Notes: generated by a model not told the origin, from the letters alone. 64,000 bases of DNA from Dromiciops gliroides (GCF_019393635.1 NC_057867.1:71799492-71863491); one strand, 5' to 3'. Positions 33,085 to 43,164 are shown, counted from the stretch's first letter. A program made the numbers and translations.

Positions 33085-35300
33085 TTTTTATTAAAAATAT
33101 CTTTATTTTTTAAGTAATAAAAATTTTTGTTTAGAGTTTAGGGTTCTATTTTTTATCCCTCCTTCTCTCCTTCCCCTCCCCCCTCCCTGAGGAGGTAAGC
33201 AATTAGATATGGGTTATATATGTACGATTACGTAAAACATTACCATATTAGACATTTTATACAAGAAAACCTGAAAGAAAAAATGAAAGCAAGGGAAAAT
33301 AGCATTCTTCAGTCTGTATTCCATCAATATCAGTTCTTTCTTTGGAAGTGGATAGTATGTTTCATCAATAGTCCTTTGAGATTGTATTGTATCATTGTAT
33401 TGCTGAGAATAGTTAAGTCATTCACAGTTCTTCATCACACAAAATTGCTATCTTTGTGCACAATGTGCTCTTGGTTCTACTCACTTCACAATACATCATT
33501 TCATACATATCTTTCTACGCCTTTCTGAAATCATCCTGCTTGTCATTTCTTATGCCACAATACTATTCCATCACCATCATATACCACAGCTTGTTTAGCC
33601 ATTCCCCAAGTGATGGGCATTCCTTTGGTTTCCAATTCTTAGGCACCAAAGAGCTGCTATAAATATTTTTGTACAAATAGGTATTTTTCTCTTTTGGGGG
33701 ATGTCTTTGGGATAGAAACCTAGCAGTGGTATTGCTGGATCAAAGGGTATGCACAGTTCTATAGCCCTTTGGGCATAGTTCCCAATTGCTCTCCAGAATG
33801 GTTGCTTCTTTTCACAACTCCACCAACAGTAGATTAGCATCCCAGCTTTCCCACATCCCTTTCAACATCCAATATTTTCTATTTTTGTTTTATTTGCCAC
33901 TCTGATAGGTGTGAGATGATACCTCAGAGTTGTTTTAATTTGCATTTCTCTATTCAGTAGTGATCTAGAGCATTTTTTCATATGATTATAGCTTTGATTT
34001 CTTTGTCTGAAAACTAACTGTTCATATCTTTGACCATTTATCAATTGCAGAATGACTTGTATTTTTATAAATTTGACTCAGTTCTCTATATAATTGAAAA
34101 ATGAGACCTATATCAGAGATATTTGTTTTAAAAATTCTTTCCCAAGATGAGGGAGGTGCGGGGGAGTGAGTGAGCCTTAGTCTCATCAGAATTGGCTCAA
34201 AGAGGAAATAACATACACACTCAATTGGGTAGACTCATCTATTTAACCCTGCAAGAAAGTTTGAGGGGAAGGGGATAAGGCAGGAGGAGTGAAAGAAGGG
34301 AGGTCAGATTGGGGGAGGGGGCAGTCAGAAGTAAACACTTTTGAGGAGGGATAGGGTAAAAGAAGATAGAAAATAGAGTAAATATCATGGGGAGGGAATA
34401 GGATGGAGGGAAACACAGTTAGCAATAGTAACTGAAAAAAATGTTGAAGAAGCAAGAGCAATGTCAGATGATGAGGAGGATTGATGAAGATGAGGACTGA
34501 TTGTTGAGACTGAGGACTGAAGATGATTGAGTGATGATGATAATGATAAAACGTATGGTACTTTGCTGGGCTATTGTGAAGAAAATTCTTTGTCAGGTAT
34601 ATGGTACTATATAAATGTTATCTATTACTGTTGTTGCAATAATCAATCTCATGGTTTTATTGTAAGGAAATGTCTCTTTAAAGTACTACATATAGTTTAC
34701 TATAAAAGAAATAATGAGCAGGATGGTATCAGAAAAACCTGCAAAGACCTACATGAGCTGATGCAGAGTGAAATGTACTGTATACAAAATAACAACAATA
34801 TTGTAAGATGATCTGCTGTGAATGACTTGGTTATTTTCAGCAATGCAGTGATCCAAGACAACTCTGAAGGACTTATAAAAAATGCAACCTGTCTACAGAG
34901 AAAGAACTGATGATATCTGGATATAGATTGAAGCATAATTTTTTGTAAGTTCCTCTAAAGTTTTGTTTTTGTCTCTTTTCTTTCACAACCTGGCTAATGT
35001 GAAAATGTTTTACACAACTACTCATGTATAACTTATATTGGATTGCTTGAGTTCTTGAGTGGTTAGGAAGGGTGGGAGGAAGAGAATTTGGAACACGAAG
35101 TTTTAAAAAATTGATGTCAAAATTTGTTTTTACATGTAATTTGGGAAAATAAAAATTCTAAAAATTCTTTCCCAGTTTTCTGCTTCCCTTGTAATCTTGG
35201 GTATATTAGCTTTGTTTGTGTGTAAATTTGTTTTTAAAATATTTTGATAACTGTATTTCAATAAATTTGGTTTCATTTGTAATCATGAGAATTTCACTGT
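33085..35300 (-). mobile_element. LINE-1 3' portion split by a composite element
   Basis: Minus-strand L1 from its 3' end near 33085 to 34144, continuing at 35175-35300. ORF2 C-terminal coding is seen at 33595-33840 (NYAQRAIELCIPFDPAIPLLGFYPKD, then TKIFIAAL), collinear with placental L1 ORF2p (LELEIPFDPAIPLLGIYPKD). Further upstream HMKKCSRSLLNREMQIKTTLRY at 33862-34044. Frameshifts present; not functional. Confidence 0.92.
34145..35158 (+). mobile_element. Composite L1-tailed element, copy 2, with 16-bp TSD
   Basis: Whole insertion with perfect TSD TAAAAATTCTTTCCCA at 34129-34144 and 35159-35174, sitting in the minus-strand L1. Modules: purine-rich 5' module (34145-34450), GAT/GAGGACTGA simple repeat (34460-34545), a 'gctgggctattgtgaagaaaa ... 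ggtactatataaatgtta' module, then the L1 3' UTR from about 34710. No intact frame. It could be a HAL1-like non-autonomous L1 relative. Confidence 0.88.
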
Positions 35301-35689
35301 ATACATTTAAAGACATGATTCTGTGGTTTTATGAGCCTGCCAAAGAGGCCCAATTCACAAAAAAGGTGAAAAACCCCTACCATAGTACAAGTCAGTCTCT
35401 GTCTCAACAGCTGACAACTTCAATGAGAAGGTGACCATATGTGAGGAAAGCAAGAAATTTTTTTGGAAAACAGTTCAGAATGAAGAACTTGAAGATGCCA
35501 AAGGCTAGTAGTTACTTTAGACAGACAATAAGCAGGACCCAGAATTGAAAAGGCGAGTTATGTCAGGGAGAAAGATACATTATTTTCCAAGATCTTAAGC
35601 TGTTTACTTAACACACAAGTCCATATTTTTTTAAACACTAGAATTCTCTTGGTGGGGCTTTTTGGTTGAGAATCAAGGAATATAATAAT
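35301..35689. other. No assignable feature
   Basis: Unassigned sequence between L1 and MIR-type DNA. Confidence 0.5.
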
Positions 35690-36205
35690 AATGGTTTGCA
35701 TTTATATAGCACTTTAAAGCCTGATAAACATTTTACATAGTTCATCTCAGTGGAGCCTCATAATGTACCTACAAAGTATTACAGGTTCTATTCCCCTTTT
35801 ACAGAAAGGATGAATTAAAAAGCATCCATTCAGTGCTTTCTGTGTGCTGGGCACCGTGCTATGAGCTGGGGATACAAATATGAACAAAGAAGACAATGCC
35901 TGTCCTCAAAGGCCCTACATTCTAGTCATAGATGAAAATACAGAAAAGAAAGTTAGATTTAAAAGGAGAAAAGGTATGTGTACACTACAGATGTGAATTG
36001 AACTTGGCTGGGAAGTGGCATGTCGGCCTGGTTTCAGGCAAGACGAAAAGATAGTTCACCAATCAAAGCTCAGGGTCACAGGGGCATAGACTGAGTTCTG
36101 GTGGGAAGAAGAGGAAGATGACTTCAAAACTAGGGCTCAGAGTGGTAAAGTGACTTGCCCACAGTCACAAGGATCTCCTGACTCCACTGTACTGTACTGC
36201 CTTCT
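35690..36205 (-). mobile_element. MIR-type SINE interrupted by an L2 3' end
   Basis: Left part 35690-35815 ('gcatttatatagcactttaaag', 'cccttttacagaaagg'). L2 3' end at 35816-35990 ('ctgtgtgctgggcaccgtgc', 'ctgtcctcaaaggccctac'). Right part 36120-36205 ('aagtgacttgcccacagtcac', 'tcctgactccactgtact'). Confidence 0.6.
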
Positions 36206-36407
36206 TACGCTTTCAGAAGAATAAAAATTGGAGACTACCAAAAGGGCAATGGAATAACATGACATGTAGTGAGGAAAACTAATGTAGGCACAGTGAGTAG
36301 ACCCTCTATGGAGGATATATAGAAGTTGATGAACAATAATTGAGGATAAAAAGGCATGAATGGGTTTGTGCTTATAAAAGGACTATCTACACCGCTGATT
36401 TTGGAGA

Positions 36408-36615
36408 TTCACTAAGACAGCAAGGTAGAACAGTGGAAAGAATACTGGGTCTGGTGTCAGGAAGACCCAAGTTTAAATATGACCTTGGGAACATACTAAC
36501 TCTATGACCTTGGGTAAGTCCCTTAACTTGTCTGCCTCAGTTTCCCTATCTGCAAAACAGAGATAATAATAACACCTAACCTCCCAGAGCTATTGTGAGG
36601 ATTAAATGAGATAGT
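36408..36615 (+). mobile_element. CORE-SINE (MIR/MAR type)
   Basis: 'gtagaacagtggaaagaata', 'ggtgtcaggaagacccaag', 'ctatgaccttgggtaagtc', 'gtctgcctcagtttccctatc', 'tgaggattaaatgagatag'. Nearly full length. Confidence 0.8.
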
Positions 36616-37329
36616 ATTTGTGTAGCAAGGACTGTCTTCCACATGTAGATGGGAGTGTCATTGGAAGGAGGGAGTCATTTGCTGGAAGGGATGTAGAATA
36701 GACATCTCTCCCACCCTTCTCCAAGAGAGACTCTATTTCCTGCCAGCTTGATATCCAAGGCTTAAACCCTTTCCCACCAAATACCAGTTCCATACTGAAC
36801 ACACAATGCATTTTGCAAAGAAACCCATTTATCCAAATGAGTAGCAAAACAGAACTCAGACAAGGTATACATAGGAAATATCTATCTCTATCTATCTGTC
36901 TGTCTGTCTGTCTGTCTATCAGACAATTCAGGGTGAAGGAGCTCTCTCATGGGGAGCAATGTAACTCAGCTCAACTAAGAAAGATAGAGTGGCCTGGTTC
37001 TCCCCTGAAATCTTTACAGGGCCATGATGGAGACCACCTGGTCCTCTCATGTCTTCCTTGAGTCTTTTCCTTCAACAACCTGAAGTAGGGTTTGCCTTAT
37101 CCATATTCTTTCTAGAAGGTAGAAGCCAGAAGCACGGGAAAAGACTGTAGAGCCTTGAAGATAATCTGAAGACATAAGGAGATGCTGGAGCAGGAAGAGC
37201 CTGCACTTTTGCACTTTCCTCTCCTATCTCCTGCTCTAGCCAACTCTGCCCCACCCCTCACAGAGGCTCTGGGCATTGATCTTCACTAGTGAAGAAAGAG
37301 TCCCATACCAAAGGGGTTTGGGGACTCAA
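36616..37329. other. No gene; (TCTA/TCTG)n at 36883-36922
   Basis: Unassigned sequence holding a tetranucleotide microsatellite of TCTA and TCTG units. No motif in the short frames. Confidence 0.6.
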
Positions 37330-37510
37330 GTCACACATGTAAAGCATAGGACCTGGCATGTCATAAGTGCTTAATAAATGCTTATTCCCTTTCCTTTCCC
37401 TAGTAAACTAGGGACTTGCTGAAGGTCACCCAAGTAGGAAGCTGCAAAGCTGAATTTCCAATCCAGGCCCTCAGGCTCCCAATTTCAAGTTCTTTCCACT
37501 GCACTCAAAT
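37330..37510. mobile_element. L2 3'-tail (+) next to MIR fragment (-)
   Basis: 'acctggcatgtcataagtgc' and 'ttaataaatgcttattcc' is the plus-strand L2 terminus. 'agggacttgctgaaggtcacc' to 'ttctttccactgcact' is a reverse-complement MIR-like piece. Confidence 0.55.
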
Positions 37511-37828
37511 GACTCATCTCTATTCTCCCATACTTCCTGTGCTAGGATTTTATAAAGTCAGGGTGACTCTTTGAGTGTAAGAAAAAATGTTGGGTGTAGA
37601 AGTAATCCTGAGTAATCATCTGGTCTGCCTGTTTATTCAGAGGATAGATTGAATTATCTCAAAGAAAAAAATTAACCAAGATTATAAGAGAATAAAATGA
37701 CTAGAGGCAGTAGAAATGTTCCAACTGTCTTTAAATTATATAATTAAATTTTAGAGATGAGTAGTAAGTATTCCTCTCTGTACTTGCCTGTTCACCAGAT
37801 ATCTAAGTATCATTTTAACAGAATGGTA
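37511..37828. other. No assignable feature
   Basis: AT-rich, nothing recognised. Confidence 0.5.
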
Positions 37829-37837
37829 GTTAATTTT

Positions 37838-37966
37838 AATTAATTTATTAATTTTTTGGTGGAGAAATGAGGGTTAAATCACTTGCCCGGGGTCACAAAG
37901 CTAGTAAGTGTCAAGTGTCTGAGGACAAATTTGAACTCAGGTCCTCCTGAATCCAGGGCTGGTGCT
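37838..37966 (-). mobile_element. tRNA-derived SINE (subfamily B), 5'-truncated
   Basis: Reverse-complement SINE ending at 'gggctggtgct', so it lacks the A-box end. TSD GTTAATTTT at 37829-37837 and 37967-37975. Confidence 0.9.
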
Positions 37967-38089
37967 GTTAATTTTCATTTAAACATAGATGTATATACTT
38001 ATCATTGGGACAGGGACAGGACTTGTGCTTTCATTGGTATGAGAAACCTTTCTCCACTAATATAGGTCTACACCTTTTCCACCATTTAT

Positions 38090-38200
38090 AGTCTAGACAG
38101 TTGCTTAGAGCAACAAGAAGTTAAATCCCCAGGTCACATAGCCAACATGTTTCAGAAGTGGCCTGCCTTACTCTCTATCCAATACACACACTGCCTCTCT
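38090..38200 (-). mobile_element. MIR-like SINE fragment
   Basis: 'ccccaggtcacatagccaac' and 'cttactctctatccaataca' are weak reverse-complement SINE words. Confidence 0.4.
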
Positions 38201-38590
38201 TATGTTGATCACATGAACCCTTTAAAAGTTTTGAAGGCAATTTCAATTGAGATGTTTAAATTGGCGAGATAAATGTGGCTGATATTTTAATTGTCTGACT
38301 CCTTGATGTGAAAATTATGTTTGTCATTTCTCTACAAGAGGTGTTATAGAAACTGAGAGGTGGAAGGGACTTTTGGGGTCATCTAGTTGAGGATTTTTGC
38401 AAGGTGAGTCCTAGGAGACCTAGAAATGGGCCTATGTCCACTTGGTATAATTTAAAGGTACCCAGAAAAGTGTACCTTGCCCTCAAAATACCTCATCACC
38501 TTGTATCAACTTCTTTATTTCTACTATTTGCCAGGCCAGAAAATTCTACTAGTCATACTCGTTTTCCAACAGACTGTAAAACAGCCATAT
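38201..38590. other. No assignable feature
   Basis: Unassigned, with a short MIR-like phrase near 38380 ('ggggtcatctagttgagg'). Confidence 0.45.
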
Positions 38591-38850
38591 TTCAATCATC
38601 TGGTAGCACAGTGGATACGGCACTGGGCCTGGAGTCAAGAAGACCTGACGTTAAATCCAGCCTCAGACGCTTACTAGTTGTGAGATCCTGGGCAAGTCAC
38701 TTAACTCTGTGACTCAGTTTCCTCAACTGTAAAATGGAGGTCATCATAGCACTTACCTCACAGGATAGTTGTGAAGATCAAATGAGATAACTGTAAAAGC
38801 ACTTAACACACAATAGGTATCCTATATAAATGCTTATTCTCTTCCCTTCC
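38591..38850 (+). mobile_element. CORE-SINE (MIR/MAR type), near complete
   Basis: 'atctggtagcacagtggata', 'ctggagtcaagaagacctg', 'cttactagttgtgagatcctgg' in part, 'tcagtttcctcaactgtaaa', 'tgaagatcaaatgagataac', 'tcctatataaatgcttatt'. Confidence 0.85.
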
Positions 38851-38990
38851 CTCCTCTCCTATTTAAAGGATGCAGTTAAACTGGCCTCCTCATCCCTGTT
38901 AGTAGCAGTCCATATCCTACCTCACACCTTTGCTTTGGCTGACCCCCATATCTGGAATGTACTCCATTCTCTCCTTCTCTCAGTTTACCT

Positions 38991-39415
38991 GTTGTTGTTG
39001 TTCAGTCATTTCAGTCATGTCTGACTCTTCATGACTCCATTTGGGGTTTTCTTGGCAAAGATACTTCAGGACTCCTATTTCCTTCTCCAACTCATTTTTT
39101 GTTTTTGTTTTTGGTGAGGCAATTGGGGTTAAGTGACTTGCCCAGGGTCACACAGATAGTAAGTGTTAAGTGTCTGAGGCTGGATTTGAACTCAGGTCCT
39201 CCTGAATCCAGGGCCAGTGCTCTATCCACTGCGCCACCTACCTGCCCCTCTCCAACTCATTTTTACAGATGAGGAAACTGAAGCAAATGGGGTTAAGCGA
39301 CTTGCCCAGAGTCATACAGCTAGTAAGTGTCAGATGCTGAATTACAATTCACAAAGATGAGTCTTCCCGATTCCAAGTCCAGTGTTCTATCCACTGAGCC
39401 ACTCTGCTGCTCAGA
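38991..39415 (-). mobile_element. MAR1-like SINE with RTE tail, split by a SINE
   Basis: Begins with GTTGTTGTTG, then 'gtctgactcttcatgactcc', 'atttggggttttcttggcaa' (RTE-type 3' unit), and after the SINE 'gatgaggaaactgaagcaaa' and 'agtgttctatccactgagcc'. Inserted into L2. Confidence 0.88.
39100..39248 (-). mobile_element. tRNA-derived SINE (subfamily A) with 16-bp TSD
   Basis: Perfect TSD TCTCCAACTCATTTTT at 39084-39099 and 39249-39264. Youngest layer of the SINE-in-MAR1-in-L2 nest. Confidence 0.96.
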
Positions 39416-39655
39416 ATCGCTAGTTTCTTTCAAAGCCCAGCTCAGGGCCTACCACCTATTTCAGGCCTCTCTTGATTGTCTTGTGTTCTCTCTATTTCTA
39501 GAAAATGTTCTGTATTGTTCTTGAGGTATTTATATTACTCCTGAAATTACTTTTTATTATTAAAATATAAGCTCTTTGAGAGAAATGAGATATTTGTAAA
39601 GTGGTTAGCACAGCGTCTGGCACAGAGTAGCTGCTATATAAATGTTTTTTATAAT

Positions 39656-40094
39656 AATGCTAGTTATAAAAATGATTATTATTATATTTCTGTGCAAATT
39701 GTATTCCACCACAAAGTTGTCTGAAAAGGGGGGCCCTTTGTGCATGAGGTACCTTACACCTACCTCAAGCTCCATGCAAATCTCAATCTCTCCAACACCT
39801 TTGAAAATCATCTTCATGAGTTGCTGTGGCCAACACATTCATCACCTGGCCTTCAGATGATCATCTACTAGTTCTCAAAGTCTTTACAACTTGCTAAGAG
39901 TGACCTAGAATAAACCACAACTGCCTCCATACAGGAAGTAGGAATGGCATATAACTTATGGCTCTAAAAGCAATCAGCCCATGGGCATGGGCCTCTGAAC
40001 AAATGCATTATTGCCCATTGCTCACATAGTGCCATCCTGATCCCACTAACATGTAAACAACTTAATTTAAGCAAATTGTAAGGTTAGCCACACT
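39656..40094. other. No assignable feature
   Basis: Unassigned sequence. The frames on both strands at 39605-39860 overlap each other and have no motif. Confidence 0.5.
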
Positions 40095-40310
40095 GAAGGA
40101 ACCGAACAAAATGTATTTCATTGGCCATTAGAAAGTATTCTTTCTAACTCCCTCATTTTACAGATAAGGGAATTGACACCAAGAGAGGGCAGGTGTCTTG
40201 CCCAAGGTCATGGAAGGAGTAGGTAGCAGAGCAGGGATTTGAACTCAGGTAGTCTAACTCCAGAGCCTATGCTTTCTTTCTACCATACTATACTGGCAAA
40301 TGTGCATTCA
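40095..40310 (-). mobile_element. MIR-like SINE
   Basis: 'cctcattttacagataaggg', 'tgtcttgcccaaggtcatgg', 'ggatttgaactcaggtagtc', 'agcctatgctttctttctac'. Confidence 0.65.
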
Positions 40311-40593
40311 CTTTGTGGAAGCCATTATGGGAGAGATGGAAGTTTAGTGGAAGATGGAAGAAAGGGGCATTTCAAAAGAAAGCAAGTTTGCATAGAATGC
40401 TGACATGGAAAATACTGAATGTGAGGAGAGGGAAAGAGAGGAAATAGCAAAGGAACATGAAGAGCGGAAAAGGAGAGTGCTAAAACCCAACTATCTTGCC
40501 TTGAATTGGCTCTATGCTATTCCATCTAAAGTTGATAATACTACCTATGTTGAAAGTTCTTTTTTCTAGTAAGACTGTGTTCAACTATCTATA

Positions 40594-40705
40594 CTCTCAA
40601 GATGAGGGGTTAGAAAACTACAGCCTGTGGGCCAATTGGAGCTCACTGCCTGTCTTTGTACAGACCTCATGCTAAGAATGATTTTAATGGGTCAAACAAA
40701 AACAA
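40594..40705 (+). mobile_element. Possible hAT-type MER remnant
   Basis: 'gggttagaaaactacagcctg', 'gggccaattggagctcactg' in part and 'ctgtctttgtacagacctc' resemble a widespread mammalian non-autonomous DNA element ('ggcaaactacggcccgcgggcc'). No terminal repeats identified. Confidence 0.35.
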
Positions 40706-40974
40706 GCATTGGGCTAGACCTGTCCACTGCTTGGTAGGTTGCTAATACCTGATCTATGTCGACAGAAAATTGAAAAATATGCCTTGTGGCATGTTTTTAT
40801 CAGATGTGGGCAAGAAAAAAGTGATTCTTTGTTCAGGGATGATCAGGTTATCATACCAAGTTCCATATTCTCCATTGTCTATTGTATACTCAAAAGCGAC
40901 ATGCCATTTGGGGGTAATACGAAATCCTAAATTAAATGCACAGTCAAGCCCCAGACTAAGGAATTTAGCAATAG

Positions 40975-41320
40975 AGACTGTTAGAGCAGGAAGAGATGGA
41001 AGAGGTCCTTCTTGTCACTAGCTCTCAAAGGGTGTGCCCTGAGTTCTCACTAGGTATGCTTGACATTTTATAGAACTTATACCTGTAAATGAATCAGAGA
41101 GTGCCCCCTAAGTTGAATGGAACTTCACTTGCAATACACTCCATTATGATGTGAGCAAAAAAAATAAAAAGGATTTGAGAAGTACTGATCTAAACCTACC
41201 TCTTCATTTAATGGAGGACAAAGTTTCCATGATGGAGTTAGCAACAGAGTGAATATTCAAATCCAGGTCTTCTAACTCCAAATCTGGCACTTTTTCTAGT
41301 ACACTAACCACCCAACTCTT
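40975..41320 (-). mobile_element. MIR-like SINE split by a hAT element
   Basis: 'gcaggaagagatggaagagg' before the hAT, then 'ttcatttaatggaggacaaag', 'aatccaggtcttctaactcc' and 'tagtacactaacc' after it. Confidence 0.5.
41016..41187. mobile_element. Small hAT (MER5-like) non-autonomous DNA transposon
   Basis: The termini CACTAGCTCTCAAA and TTTGAGAAGTACTG are imperfect inverted repeats of each other and fit MER5-type ends (CAGTGGTTCTCAAA / TTTGAGAACCACTG) at 11 and 12 of 14 bases. Length 172 bp, close to the roughly 190-bp MER5A. No transposase. A conserved 8-bp TSD is no longer clear. Confidence 0.5.
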
Positions 41321-42154
41321 CAGTTTTCAGAATGAAAGGAATGGTCTTTTCACACAGGACTAATCTTTGTAGACCTATGTGGATAGAAAATATCGTTTGA
41401 AAAATGCCAAGAATCACAGCCCACCCTGATGGACTTTAAGAAGATGAAAAGAAACTCTGGATCCATCCTAAAGTATATGAATCAAAAGCAAACAGATATC
41501 ATTTTACCAACTGAGGGCCCCTGGGACCAAGGTCCTTAATGCAATTAGTGACAACGAACAAAGGGTTCACAGGGTGCAAAGGTCTAGGAGTATTCATAGT
41601 TCCCTCTGACCACTTTGGGTTTCCTCAGAACAGGTACTTCTGCCAAAGAAGGCTAACAAAGTCTTGTTGGAAATTGACAAAGGACTTTTAAATCCACATG
41701 CGATGGTCAGGCTAAGTGGAAATCAAGAGATAGGCCGGAGCTTCTTTGGGCCAAGAATCCAGGGAGCTCTAACATGTTACTCTTATGAATCCTGTTCTTG
41801 TTACTGTCAGCTTCACAGACTGTACCTCAATTTTCTTGAGGGAATCACATGAGCTCTGTGGTTTCCCAATTAGCTGACTCAGCCAACACCAAGGAGAAGA
41901 CTTGCCTCATTTCCTGATGTATTATGCATTATGACTAAGAAATAAATGACTTGAGAATTGGCAGGTCATCTGTGTTAGAAACCCGAGACACTGTGTGATA
42001 GAGAGAAGAGAAAGGAGATACAGATGTCTCCAAAAGGATGTAAGGAAAGGCAGGTAGATGCAATTCTCTAGGCCTCCTTAGGAGTACCAGAAAGAAAGCC
42101 TTAAGGCTTCTGAGAGTTGATTCTCCCATGCACAAAATATACTCCCTCCTGAAC
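41321..42154. other. Repeat-poor block, possible conserved noncoding DNA
   Basis: No repeat recognised. A TGACTCA-type (AP-1/MARE) word sits at about 41874-41880. The 62-codon plus frame (41664-41852) and 66-codon minus frame (41935-42135) lack motifs. Confidence 0.35.
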
Positions 42155-42300
42155 CCTATCTCTTAGAATTCTTAGCTTATTCAGAGTTCAGCTCAATGAC
42201 TACCTTCTACAAGAGATCTTTCCTGATCTCCACAAGCTACTAGTGTCATCTCCTGCAAAAAAATGTCCTTTTTATTTTCAGTTACCTTGTAATTCTTTTT
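42155..42300 (+). mobile_element. LINE-2 3' region
   Basis: 'gttcagctcaatgactacc', 'cttctacaagagatctttcc', 'tgatctccacaagctactag' match the plus-strand L2 3' region. It is the landing site of the U6-L1 chimera. Confidence 0.65.
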
Positions 42301-42445
42301 TTTAATTAATAAAGTATTTTATTTTTTTCCCGTTACATGTAAAGATAGTTCTCAGCTTCTGTTTATACAAGCTTTACAATTTCAGATTTTTCTAAAAATA
42401 TATGGAACACTTCACGAATTTGCGTGTCATCCTTGCGCAGGGGCC

Positions 42446-42489
<44 letters not shown>

Positions 42490-42502
42490 ATAAAGCAAGC
42501 AC
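42301..42502 (-). mobile_element. U6 snRNA-LINE-1 chimeric retrocopy with 16-bp TSD
   Basis: Minus-strand insertion of two fused parts. The 5' part (42502 down to 42394) is full-length U6 snRNA. The 3' part (42393 down to 42301) is the last ~93 bp of L1 (GAAAAATCTGAAATTG ... GCTTGTATAAACAG ... ATAAAATACTTTATT) plus its A-rich tail. Perfect TSD CCTTGTAATTCTTTTT at 42285-42300 and 42503-42518 brackets both parts as one event, and the target TTTTT/AA fits L1 endonuclease. This is the structure of the U6-L1 chimeras known from placental mammals, made by template switching during L1 reverse transcription. Confidence 0.93.
42394..42502 (-). pseudogene. RNU6 (pseudogene): U6 snRNA pseudogene (5' part of the chimera)
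   Basis: Minus strand starts GTGCTTGCTTTATCAGC and contains ACATATACTAAAATTGG, ACGATACAGAGAAG, CATGGCCCCTGCGCA and AAATTCGTGAAG, all of U6 in order. The invariant ACAGAGA box is intact. I see about five substitutions against vertebrate U6, most of them in the 5' stem-loop (CTTCGGCAG is CTTTATCAG), plus an extra AT before the terminal T run. U6 normally pairs with U4 and U2 in the spliceosome. There is no TATA box or proximal sequence element upstream (above 42502), so it should not be transcribed by RNA polymerase III. Confidence 0.95.
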
Positions 42503-42531
42503 CCTTGTAATTCTTTTTAAAAACGAGGATG

Positions 42532-42675
42532 AGGGGCAGCTAGGTGGCGTAGTGGATAAAGCACCAGCCCTGGATTCAGAAGTACCTGAGTTCAAATCCA
42601 GCCTCAGACACTTGACACTAGCTGTGTGACCCTGGGCAAGTCACTTAACCCCCATTGCCCAGCAAAAAACAAACA
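42532..42675 (+). mobile_element. tRNA-derived SINE (subfamily B) with 13-bp TSD
   Basis: Perfect TSD AAAAACGAGGATG at 42519-42531 and 42676-42688. It landed beside the chimera's right TSD. A short internal deletion removes one CTTACT (CACTTGACACTAGCTG). Confidence 0.96.
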
Positions 42676-42825
42676 AAAAACGAGGATGCATTTTTTCCAT
42701 AAAAGTTCGTGGACCCCTCAAAATCTATCCTCAGACCCTTGACGATCCATACCCCTTGATGTAGAAAGTGGTACTTTAAGGAACAGAGGGGAAAATGCCA
42801 TTCCAGGTTTAGAAGATTGATCATA

Positions 42826-42978
42826 AGGGGCAGCTAGGTGGCGCAGTGGATAGAGCACTTGCCCTGGAGTCAGGAGGACCTGAACTCAAATCCGGCCTCA
42901 GACACTTAACACTTACTAGCTGTGTGACCCTAGGCAAGTCATTTAACCCCAACTGCCTCACCAAAAAAAAAAAAAAAA
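42826..42978 (+). mobile_element. tRNA-derived SINE (subfamily A) with 12-bp TSD
   Basis: TSD AGATTGATCATA at 42814-42825, one mismatch at 42979-42990. Uninterrupted poly(A) tail of about 17, consistent with a fairly recent insertion. Confidence 0.96.
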
Positions 42979-43010
42979 AGATTGACCATACAGAGACAGG
43001 GAGATAGACG

Positions 43011-43147
43011 TTTACTGTGTGACCCTGGGCAAGTCACTCAACCCTATTTGCCTCAGTTCCTCATTTATAAAATGAGCTGGAGAAGGGAATGGCAAACCAC
43101 TCCAGTATTTTTGCCAAGAACACCCCAAATGAGATCAACAACAACAT
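43011..43147 (+). mobile_element. MAR1-like SINE with RTE tail, 5'-truncated
   Basis: 'actgtgtgaccctgggcaag', 'gcctcagttcctcatttata', 'ggcaaaccactccagtattt', 'gccaagaacaccccaaatg' and an ACAACAACA end. Confidence 0.88.
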
Positions 43148-43164
43148 AAAAATCATGAAAGGGA

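Larger units (their letters stand above)
38855..39655 (+). mobile_element. LINE-2 3' end split by a MAR1-like SINE
   Basis: Left piece 38855-38990 ('aaactggcctcctcatccctg', 'cctttgctttggctgaccc', 'atctggaatgtactccattc'). Right piece 39416-39655 ('ttcaaagcccagctcagggc', 'agcacagcgtctggcacag', 'gctgctatataaatg'). Confidence 0.82.

Noticed and set aside
42394-42502. Functional U6 snRNA gene
   Set aside because: No upstream TATA box or proximal sequence element, substitutions in the 5' stem-loop, and flush TSDs show a retrocopy.
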